Below, piece by piece: positions 1-5,443 of a stretch of 5,627 nt of DNA. This stretch comes from an uncultured Collinsella sp. (lineage in GTDB: Bacteria; Actinomycetota; Coriobacteriia; Coriobacteriales; Coriobacteriaceae): NCBI GenBank assembly GCA_900544225.1, contig UQUD01000112.1, forward strand, positions 1-5,627, in the 5' to 3' direction. The translations under genes and the position numbers were made by a program. The notes beneath the pieces are model-generated. The model was not told the DNA's origin. It saw nothing but the letters and a program-made list of their open reading frames with translations, and did no database searches. Position 1 is the first letter of the stretch; each line of letters begins with the position of its first letter.

Positions 1-10
1 GGGGGTAGCC

Positions 11-865
11 ATGGCAGAGCTGCTCAAAGGGGCTCCCGTTGCCCGTGCCTTGACCGAGGAGCTTGCTGCTCGCTGCGCCGCCCTGCGCGAACAGGGCATC
101 GTGCCGACGCTGGCCATCGTTCGTGTGGGCGAGCGCGAGGACGATCTATCCTACGAGCGCGGCGCCCTCAAGCGCTGCGAGAAGGTTGGCATCGAGGCTC
201 GCCGCGTTTTGCTTCCCGCCGATGTTTCGCAGGACGAGCTGTTGGCGGCTATTAAGGACATCAATGCCGACCCCGCTGTTCATGGCTGCCTGATGTTTCG
301 TCCGTTGCTCGCTGGGCTTGACGAGGATGCAGTTGCCGCGGCACTCGATCCCGCCAAGGACGTCGACTCCATGACGCCGGCCTCGCTGCTCACCACGCTT
401 TCGGGGCGAGGCGAGGGCTTTGCTCCTTGCACGGCTGAGGCCGTGTTGGCGTTGCTGGACCATTACGGCGTTGAGTTGGATGGGGCCAAGGTTGCGGTCG
501 TCGGTCGGTCGCTGGTGATTGGCCGTCCCGTTGCCGCCATGCTTACGGCTCGCAATGCCACGGTGACGACGTGCCATACGCATACGCGTGACTTGGCTGC
601 CGAGTGTCGTGCGGCTGATATTGTTGTTGCCGCGGTTGGACGTGCGCGCACGATTGGCGCGGATGCGGTTCGTGGGGGTCAGACGATCATCGATGTTGGC
701 ATTAATTGGGACGAGGCCGCTTGCAAGCTGGTCGGGGACGTGGATTTTGATGCTGCGGAACCGATTGTTGGCGCAATTACTCCCGTGCCGGGCGGCGTGG
801 GGGCTGTAACGACGGCGATTCTCGCCAAGCACGTGATCGAGTCGGCGGAGCGCGCATCGAAATAG
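11..865 (+). CDS. folD: FolD-type methylenetetrahydrofolate dehydrogenase (cyclohydrolase activity doubtful)
   Basis: Cytosolic enzyme of one-carbon folate metabolism that oxidises 5,10-methylene-THF to 5,10-methenyl-THF with NAD(P); classical FolD also hydrolyses the product to 10-formyl-THF. At 284 residues it has normal family length. The C-terminal half carries the hallmarks: dinucleotide-binding VVGRSLVIGRP (about 163-173), DVGIN (238-242) and ITPVPGGVG (256-264). The N-terminal catalytic half keeps Tyr48, KDVD (116-119) and PCT (139-141). However, a gapless alignment with remembered E. coli FolD puts Ala52 where the catalytic Lys54 lies, and Phe96 where Gln98 of the VQLPLP motif lies. 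Dehydrogenase function is therefore well supported, while cyclohydrolase function is questionable. The ATG at 11 gives the full expected N-terminus. A TAG at 6-8 may be the stop of an upstream gene, implying an operon with a 2-base gap; the usual ribosome-binding region lies mostly outside the window. Confidence 0.93.
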   Translation: MAELLKGAPVARALTEELAARCAALREQGIVPTLAIVRVGEREDDLSYERGALKRCEKVGIEARRVLLPADVSQDELLAAIKDINADPAVHGCLMFRPLLAGLDEDAVAAALDPAKDVDSMTPASLLTTLSGRGEGFAPCTAEAVLALLDHYGVELDGAKVAVVGRSLVIGRPVAAMLTARNATVTTCHTHTRDLAAECRAADIVVAAVGRARTIGADAVRGGQTIIDVGINWDEAACKLVGDVDFDAAEPIVGAITPVPGGVGAVTTAILAKHVIESAERASK

Positions 866-889
866 TCGTTTTTGACCACAGGGGTTGCC

Positions 890-912
890 GGGGCGGCTGT
901 TTCGCCCTTTCT
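890..912 (+). terminator. possible weak intrinsic terminator after folD
   Basis: GGGCG at 891-895 pairs with CGCCC at 903-907 across a 7-base loop. A G-T wobble (890/908) can extend the stem, and TTTCT follows. It lies 25 bases after the folD stop. The stem is short and the T-tract is interrupted, so termination may be partial. Confidence 0.4.
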
Positions 913-930
913 GCGCCGAAGCGATACACT
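901..930 (+). promoter_or_regulatory. weak candidate promoter for the dipeptidase gene
   Basis: TTCGCC (901-906, 3/6 to the sigma-70 -35), an 18-base spacer and TACACT (925-930, 4/6 to the -10) would start transcription about 30 bases before the dipeptidase gene. The -35 match is poor and overlaps the 3' side of the possible folD terminator. Read-through from folD remains an alternative. Confidence 0.25.
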
Positions 931-953
931 GTTGCCGTTTGATTTCTTCGCTC

Positions 954-960
954 AAGGAGG
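954..960 (+). promoter_or_regulatory. ribosome-binding site that sets the dipeptidase start
   Basis: AAGGAGG is a perfect anti-16S match. It directly abuts the ATG at 961, leaving no spacing, but sits 6 bases before the ATG at 967. Initiation at 967 is therefore strongly preferred. Confidence 0.85.
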
Positions 961-966
961 ATGCGC

Positions 967-2490
967 ATGCCGTGCACAACGATTCTGGTCGGTAAAAACG
1001 CAAGCTACGACGGGTCGACCCTGGTCGCGCGTAACGAGGACTCGTCCAACGGGGTATTTGAGCCCAAGCGCATGCGCGTAGTGCATCCCGACGAGCAGCC
1101 GCGTGTCTACACGAGCGTCCTGAGCCACCTGACCGTTGAGCTGCCCGATAACCCCATGCGCTATACGAGCGTCCCCGATGTTGTCCCGGGCCACGGTATC
1201 TGGGCCGAGGCCGGTTTCAACGAGCTCAATGTTGGCATGTCCGCAACCGAGACGCTTACCACCAACGAGCGCGTCCGCGGCGCCGATCCGCTCGTGGACT
1301 ACGTGCCCGCCAAGGGCAACGAGGGTGAGGACGGCTATGTGCCGGCGCAGCCCGGTGGCCTGGGCGAGGAGGACATGGTGACCCTGGTGCTGCCGTATGC
1401 CAAGTCCGCCCGCGACGGCGTGCGTATCTTGGGCGACCTGCTCGAGCGCTACGGCACTTACGAGAACAACGGCATCGCCTTTAGCGACGTGGACGAGATC
1501 TGGTGGCTCGAGACCATCGGCGGTCACCACTGGATCGCCAAGCGCGTGCCTGACGACGCCTATGTGACCATGCCCAACCAGCTGGGCATCGACAGCTTTG
1601 ACCTGGATGACGCCGAGGGCGCCCAGGCCGACCATATGTGCTCCGCCGACCTGCGCGCCTGGATGGCCGAGTGGCATCTGGACCTGACGCTGGGCGTCGA
1701 GAGCGACGGCCCGGCTGCCGTCTTTAACCCGCGCGAGGCCTTTGGCTCGCACAGCGACAGCGACCATGTCTACAACACGCCGCGCGCCTGGTACATGCAG
1801 CGCTGCCTCAACCCCAGCGACGTGTGGGATGGCCCCGACGCCGACTACACGCCCGAGAGCGACGATATCCCCTGGAGCCGCGTGCCCGAGCGCAAGGTGA
1901 CCATCGAGGACATCAAGTACGTGCTCTCGAGCCACTACCAGGGCACGGAGTACGACTGCTACGGCAGCAAGGGCACGCCCGCTACGCGTGGTGCCTATCG
2001 CCCCATCGGCATTAACCGCAACAGCCAGCTCGCCGTGTTGCAGCTGCGCCCCTATGCGCAGCCGGCGTATCGCGCCGTGCAGTGGATGGCCTTTGGCTCC
2101 AACTCGTTTAACGCGCTGGTCCCTCTGTACGCCAACGTCGAGACCATGCCCGAGTACTATGCCGACACGCAGGCTCGCGTGACGTCCGAAAACTTCTACT
2201 GGGCCAACCGCCTGATCGGCGCCCTGGCCGACGTCCGTTTCCATGAGTGCGGCCGCGCTGTGGAGGACTATCAGGAGAAGGTCGGTGGCATGGGCCACAA
2301 GCAGATCCATGACGTCGATGCTGCCGTAGCCGCTCTGCCCGAGGCCGAGGTACCTGCCGAGCTTGCACGCGCCAATGAGGCCTTTGCCGAGCGTGTTCGC
2401 GTGGAGACCGATGCTCTACTGGGCAAGGTGCTCTACACCACGAGCTGCGCCATGAAGAACTCTTTCGCGATGAACGACAACGTGAGGTAG
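967..2490 (+). CDS. C69-family dipeptidase (PepD type)
   Basis: Predicted Ntn-hydrolase-type dipeptidase that cleaves short peptides, probably dipeptides, in the cytosol. With the start at 967 the product is 507 residues, close to the family's usual length. The N-terminus is MPCTTILVGK, so the nucleophilic cysteine of family C69 is Cys3, followed by DGSTLVARNED (15-25), the conserved segment carrying the active-site Arg and Asp candidates. Other family blocks are NPREAFGSHSDSD (from about 254), TRGAYRPIGINRN (from about 340) and FGSNSFNALVPLY (from about 376). There is no signal peptide or membrane segment; exposing the cysteine would need only removal of two residues. The ATG at 961 would add two residues but leaves no room after the ribosome-binding site. 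The gene is 101 bases after folD and 99 bases before the next gene, so it may be transcribed alone. Exact substrate preference cannot be read from sequence. Confidence 0.93.
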   Translation: MPCTTILVGKNASYDGSTLVARNEDSSNGVFEPKRMRVVHPDEQPRVYTSVLSHLTVELPDNPMRYTSVPDVVPGHGIWAEAGFNELNVGMSATETLTTNERVRGADPLVDYVPAKGNEGEDGYVPAQPGGLGEEDMVTLVLPYAKSARDGVRILGDLLERYGTYENNGIAFSDVDEIWWLETIGGHHWIAKRVPDDAYVTMPNQLGIDSFDLDDAEGAQADHMCSADLRAWMAEWHLDLTLGVESDGPAAVFNPREAFGSHSDSDHVYNTPRAWYMQRCLNPSDVWDGPDADYTPESDDIPWSRVPERKVTIEDIKYVLSSHYQGTEYDCYGSKGTPATRGAYRPIGINRNSQLAVLQLRPYAQPAYRAVQWMAFGSNSFNALVPLYANVETMPEYYADTQARVTSENFYWANRLIGALADVRFHECGRAVEDYQEKVGGMGHKQIHDVDAAVAALPEAEVPAELARANEAFAERVRVETDALLGKVLYTTSCAMKNSFAMNDNVR

Positions 2491-2524
2491 GGATTTCCCG
2501 TCGATTGAATAGCGCTAAAACGCT

Positions 2525-2554
2525 TTGTCGCTTTCGCTCAATCTTGGGTACAAG
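2525..2554 (+). promoter_or_regulatory. candidate promoter of the phasin-like/ubiB operon
   Basis: TTGTCG (2525-2530, 4/6), an 18-base spacer and TACAAG (2549-2554, 4/6) lie in the 99-base gap before the small gene. Transcription would start about 30 bases before its ATG. The match is moderate, and placement is the main support. Confidence 0.35.
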
Positions 2555-2589
2555 AACGCCAATGCAGTTGTTTGTGATTGGAGACAACC

Positions 2590-3006
2590 ATGGTTATGAA
2601 ACTCGATCAGCTTGTTAACGGCGCCATTAACGTGGGCTTTGGCGCTGCCGCCGTTGCTGTCGAAGGCGGCAAGAAGGTTCTCGACGACCTTAATACCAAG
2701 GGCGAGCAGGTTCGCAAGGACGCCGGCGCTCCCGATATCGCCCGCAGTGTGTCCGACATGTTCGAGCAGGCCGGCGGTACCATCTCCGATCTGACCGAGC
2801 GTCTGGGCATGCAGGGCGAGACCGCGGCCCAGCGCGTGCTCGATGAGCTCATCCTTGCTCGCGTCCGCGTTATGACCGCGTCCGAGCGCACGGCCTTCCT
2901 GGCCCACGTGCGCGACATCGTCGATTCGGTCGAGGACAACGTGACCTCGGTGCCCGTCGAGTCCGTTGAGCCCGACAATGCGAAGGATACCGAAGAGGCC
3001 GAGTAG
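2590..3006 (+). CDS. small phasin-like helical protein preceding UbiB
   Basis: 138 residues, no enzymatic motif seen. The first 30 residues are Gly/Ala-rich and mildly hydrophobic (INVGFGAAAVAVEGGKKVLD), too charged at the end and too short to be a sure membrane helix. Next comes a run of likely amphipathic helices (about 28-115, e.g. ARSVSDMFEQAGGTISDLTE), then an acidic, probably disordered tail from about 117 (VESVEPDNAKDTEEAE). This pattern resembles the short phasin-like proteins (COG3937 type) that I recall beside UbiB/AarF genes in other anaerobes; that assignment is inference. A TTG at 2578 would add four residues, but TTGGAG at 2578-2583 looks like the ribosome-binding site for the ATG at 2590; the ATG at 2596 is also possible. 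It sits 8 bases before the kinase gene, implying co-transcription, translational coupling and a shared role, perhaps at the membrane surface. Confidence 0.8.
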   Translation: MVMKLDQLVNGAINVGFGAAAVAVEGGKKVLDDLNTKGEQVRKDAGAPDIARSVSDMFEQAGGTISDLTERLGMQGETAAQRVLDELILARVRVMTASERTAFLAHVRDIVDSVEDNVTSVPVESVEPDNAKDTEEAE

Positions 3007-3014
3007 CAGCGCAG

Positions 3015-4778
3015 ATGGCAGATTCCACCACCGATTACAACAAACTAGATCCCCTGGGTGACGAGGCGGCGGTTGTCGATGAGGTTGATGCCGCCGTCTC
3101 GGGCGCTCGCAAAAAGCCGCGCGCTGTCGATGTGGTCCCCGAGGAGCCCGACGCGATGGCGCCGGACGAGGAATATCAGCTCACACCGGCGGGTCGTCGC
3201 GAACGCATTGGGCAGATTGTTCGCTTGGTCAAAAAGTACCGTGTGTGGGATAACCTCACGCCGGTTCGCTTGCGCCGCCTGCTCGAGGAGCTCGGCCCCA
3301 TGTTCGTCAAGATGGGGCAGATTCTGGCCAACCGGTCCGAGATTCTGCCGCAACGCTTTTGCGATGAGCTGCGCCGCTTGCGCTCCGACGTGGAGCCGGT
3401 GCCGTACGAGGTAGTGCTCCGCTGCTTGGAAGAGGAATACGGCCTGCGCCTGGGGGAGATGTTCGATGCGATCGACCCCAATCCGCTTGGTAGCGCATCG
3501 CTCGCGCAGGTGCACCGCGCTCGTCTGGTGACGGGCGAGGACGTAGCCGTCAAGGTGCAGCGCCCCGGTGCGCAGCAGGTTATGGCGCAGGACATCGATA
3601 TCATCCGCTCGGTGGTGCGCATTGTTTCCAAGTTCGTCAACACCGATCAATTCGTTGACCTGCACGGCGTAGTCGAGGAGTTGTGGACCTCGTTTCGCGA
3701 GGAGACCAACTTTTTGGCCGAGGCCAAAAACCTCAACGACTTCTACGAGTTCCATAAGAGCGTTCATGGCGTGACGTGCCCTAAATCCTATCTGGACCTG
3801 TGCACCGAGCACGTGGTGGTTATGGATTACGTCGACGGCATTTCGATCGCCGATCCTGAACGCTTAGTGGCCGAGGGCTATGACTTGGAAAAGATCGGTG
3901 CCGCAATCGTCGAGGACTATTCGACGCAGGTGCTCGACGACGGCTTTTTCCATGCCGACCCGCATGCGGGAAACATCATCCTCAAAGACGGAATTGTCTA
4001 CTTTATCGACTTGGGCATGGTCGGACGCATGTCGAGCCACGACCGTGGCATCGTCAAGGATATGATCTTTGCCGTGGCCGAGGGCGACGTGCCAAAGCTC
4101 AAGGATTCGCTCATGCGCTTTGCCGTGACGCGCGGCGATTCGGCCGAGCTTGACCATTCGGCCTTTTTGTCCGACTTGGACTTTATTGTTGCCGACTTTG
4201 CCGGGCTCGACCTTAAAGACCTGGATATCGGCGAGTTTTTGACCTCGCTGTTAAACCTCGCACGCAAAAATGACGTTGAGCTGCCGAGCGTGGTGACGAT
4301 GTTCGCCCGCGGCATGGTGACGCTCGAGGGCCTGTTGACCGAGTACATGCCCAACGTCAACATGATCCAGATCATCCAGACGCATATTAAAAACGAGAAA
4401 AGCACCTATGCGCGCATGCGCGAGATGAGCCGCGACTTTGCAGCGAGCAGTTATCGCGCGGCGAAGGGCTCGCTCGAGGCGGCCGAGTATCTGGGCTTGG
4501 CTTCGCGTATGCTTACGCGCGGCCAGCTTAAGGTAAACACGCAGATCATGAGCAGCGATAAGGCGCTGCGACAGCTAGGTGGGATTATCGACCGCATGTC
4601 GATGGCAATTGTGATCGCCGGTCTGTTTATCGGTTCGTCGGTGGTGTACTACGCGCGCATCGAGCCGGTTGTGTTTGGTATCCCGGTCATTGGCTTTATG
4701 GGCTACGTGAGCGCGCTGGTGCTGGCGCTGATGCTGGGCCGCGAGATCTGGCGCAACAGTCACGGCGGCAAGCGTTAA
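3015..4778 (+). CDS. UbiB/AarF/COQ8-family atypical kinase
   Basis: Member of the ABC1/UbiB atypical kinase/ATPase family, whose studied members support quinone or isoprenoid-lipid metabolism at membranes. The 587 residues contain, in order: an acidic low-complexity extension (1-58), the family KxGQ signature (K99-MGQ102, then SEILPQRF), the Ala-containing nucleotide loop GSASLAQVH (159-167), the VAVK lysine (Lys180), FREETN (227-232), the catalytic-loop equivalent HADPHAGN (313-320) and the metal-binding IDLG (331-334). Two hydrophobic segments close the protein (about 529-547 and 553-575), the usual UbiB C-terminal membrane anchor. All kinase-like residues are intact. The start at 3015 has no strong ribosome-binding site and is best explained by coupling to the gene ending at 3006; the next ATG (3156) also lacks one. 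The 58-residue extension is longer than I expect for bacterial UbiB. The substrate is unknown, and in a quinone-poor anaerobe a ubiquinone role is unlikely. Confidence 0.93.
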   Translation: MADSTTDYNKLDPLGDEAAVVDEVDAAVSGARKKPRAVDVVPEEPDAMAPDEEYQLTPAGRRERIGQIVRLVKKYRVWDNLTPVRLRRLLEELGPMFVKMGQILANRSEILPQRFCDELRRLRSDVEPVPYEVVLRCLEEEYGLRLGEMFDAIDPNPLGSASLAQVHRARLVTGEDVAVKVQRPGAQQVMAQDIDIIRSVVRIVSKFVNTDQFVDLHGVVEELWTSFREETNFLAEAKNLNDFYEFHKSVHGVTCPKSYLDLCTEHVVVMDYVDGISIADPERLVAEGYDLEKIGAAIVEDYSTQVLDDGFFHADPHAGNIILKDGIVYFIDLGMVGRMSSHDRGIVKDMIFAVAEGDVPKLKDSLMRFAVTRGDSAELDHSAFLSDLDFIVADFAGLDLKDLDIGEFLTSLLNLARKNDVELPSVVTMFARGMVTLEGLLTEYMPNVNMIQIIQTHIKNEKSTYARMREMSRDFAASSYRAAKGSLEAAEYLGLASRMLTRGQLKVNTQIMSSDKALRQLGGIIDRMSMAIVIAGLFIGSSVVYYARIEPVVFGIPVIGFMGYVSALVLALMLGREIWRNSHGGKR

Positions 4779-4846
4779 CGATTTCACGAGATCGGGGGAG
4801 ACGGGTCATTTTGTCTTGCGTCGCGCCGGCGTGGGCTGGTCCGAAT

Positions 4847-4998
4847 AAAACCATGCCGGTTTACGGGGCTGGAGTGCCGAACCTTGACCATGCCGGAATC
4901 CGTGCTTTTAAAACCGCAGGTAGATGAGTCGTTGGTTTTCGAAAATGGCAGATATGGTTGCGCAGTGCTGAACCAGCCCCGTAATCCGGCATAGTTTT
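4847..4998. repeat. 152-base element bounded by 26-base inverted repeats
   Basis: The left arm (4847-4872) and right arm (4973-4998) are reverse complements at 24 of 26 positions; the two mismatches pair 4852 with 4993 and 4860 with 4985. The arms carry the core ATGCCGG-nn-tACGGGGCTGG. A third partial copy of the core, ACCATGCCGG, recurs at 4887-4896, an exact 10-base direct repeat of 4850-4859. The roughly 100-base interior contains two AT-rich palindromes, TTTTAAAA (4906-4913) and TTTTCGAAAA (4936-4945). No transposase or flanking target-site duplication is evident. It could be a MITE-like or REP-like intergenic repeat, or a long hairpin in the ubiB transcript. The inverted repeat itself is certain; its nature is not. 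Confidence 0.8.
4884..4912 (+). promoter_or_regulatory. candidate promoter inside the inverted-repeat element
   Basis: TTGACC (4884-4889, 5/6), a 17-base spacer and TTTAAA (4907-4912, 4/6) fit a sigma-70 promoter with a start near 4919. There is no coding sequence directly downstream; the first terminator is at 5064-5091. A chance match cannot be excluded. Confidence 0.3.
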
Positions 4999-5063
4999 GA
5001 AACGGGCTGCTCTTGCAAGGTCCGACGACAGTTCTTCCTATCGCAAACCATAGCTTTTACCTT

Positions 5064-5091
5064 GGGCTTCGCCTGTATGCGGAGCCCTTTT
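5064..5091 (+). terminator. rho-independent terminator
   Basis: GGGCTTCGC (5064-5072) pairs with GCGGAGCCC (5079-5087) over nine positions with one G-T wobble. The loop is CTGTAT and TTTT follows (5088-5091). Transcription of the + strand would stop here; on the other strand the hairpin is not followed by a T-run. It lies 286 bases after the ubiB-like stop, so it either ends a long 3' UTR or belongs to a separate short transcript. Confidence 0.72.
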
Positions 5092-5118
5092 GCGTGCTAC
5101 CATACTGACGTTAATAAT
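5090..5118 (+). promoter_or_regulatory. candidate promoter of the cobalamin riboswitch transcript
   Basis: TTGCGT (5090-5095, 3/6), a 17-base spacer and AATAAT (5113-5118, 5/6) place a start near 5125, a few bases before the first paired element of the aptamer at 5128. The -35 uses the last T residues of the terminator. Its position relative to the aptamer is the best support. Confidence 0.5.
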
Positions 5119-5127
5119 CGATGGCCT

Positions 5128-5300
5128 AGATGGTGGTGCGGAGACGCACGAATGCGTGGTTTTCCTGCGCGTTTGGGAGAATCGGGGTGCAAGTCCCCGG
5201 CTGTACCAGTAACCGTAATTCCTCTTGGCCCGGGATGGTCGCGTCGCAGATCGGACGGCGCGCCCGGGTCGGTAAGGTTAAGTCGGATCGCCTCCCATCT
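5128..5300 (+). promoter_or_regulatory. cobalamin (B12) riboswitch aptamer
   Basis: Core conserved bases are present: GGTGCAAGTCC (5186-5196) fits the family consensus GGUGxAAxUCC, with its stem closed by GGGG (5184-5187) and CCCC (5195-5198). CCAGTAACCGTAA (5206-5218) and the 3' core AGTCGGATCGCCTCCC (5281-5296) follow. Closing helices can be drawn: AGATGG (5128-5133) with CCATCT (5295-5300), and GGTG (5135-5138) with CGCC (5289-5292). A peripheral stem pairs GGCCCGGG (5227-5234) with CCCGGGTC (5263-5270) with one wobble. The RNA binds a cobalamin, normally to repress the downstream gene when B12 is plentiful. Which cobalamin form it prefers cannot be told from what I see. Confidence 0.92.
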
Positions 5301-5443
5301 TGTACGCGATCGCGGCACATGCCGCCGGTACGCGTTGGGCTCTGGAGGGAAGGGGGACCCCGATGGGGGTACTCGAGCGCAATGTGCGCGATGACGTGGG
5401 GCAGCCGCTGGGCAATGCTCCAAGTACAGACAGTAGGAGACAA
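5301..5443 (+). promoter_or_regulatory. riboswitch expression platform, probably translational
   Basis: This 143-base leader between aptamer and start codon contains four local hairpins: GCGGC/GCCGC (5312-5325), ACCCC/GGGGT (5357-5370), GCGCA/TGCGC (5377-5389) and a longer one (5398-5421) made of GGGGCA plus GCC against GGC plus TGCTCC. No stem is followed by a T-run, so no intrinsic terminator is evident. CTCC at 5418-5421 lies within the last hairpin but could instead pair with GGAG at 5436-5439, the ribosome-binding site. That pairing choice would allow translational control. The structures are hand-drawn, without energy calculation. Confidence 0.45.

Larger units (their letters stand above)
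4779..5127. other. non-coding interval between the ubiB-like gene and the riboswitch
   Basis: No credible coding frame is seen here. A short imperfect hairpin just after the stop (4779-4794) lacks a T-tract and is not a convincing terminator, so ubiB-operon transcripts probably continue to the terminator at 5064-5091. The interval holds the inverted-repeat element at 4847-4998, a promoter-like sequence inside it, the terminator, and the promoter of the riboswitch transcript. Nothing recognisable is seen in 4795-4846 or 4999-5063. Confidence 0.7.

Noticed and set aside
146..1003. 285-codon minus-strand frame opposite folD
   Set aside because: It is Arg- and Asn-rich with no family features and fully antisense to a clear FolD; it is a shadow frame.
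952..2310. 452-codon open frame on the minus strand opposite the dipeptidase gene
   Set aside because: It is codon-aligned antisense to a strongly recognised gene. Its composition (Val, Ala, Gly and His rich, no motif) is what GC3-biased coding DNA yields on the opposite strand.
2511..2530. AGCG-CTAAAA-CGCT hairpin after the dipeptidase gene as a terminator
   Set aside because: The stem is only four pairs and the following TTGTCGC is not a T-tract.
3045..3812. 255-codon minus-strand frame opposite the UbiB-like gene
   Set aside because: It mirrors the kinase coding sequence and shows no independent motif or ribosome-binding site.
4779..4794. Hairpin immediately after the UbiB-like stop as a terminator
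   Set aside because: The six-pair stem includes a wobble and is followed by GGGGAG, not T residues.
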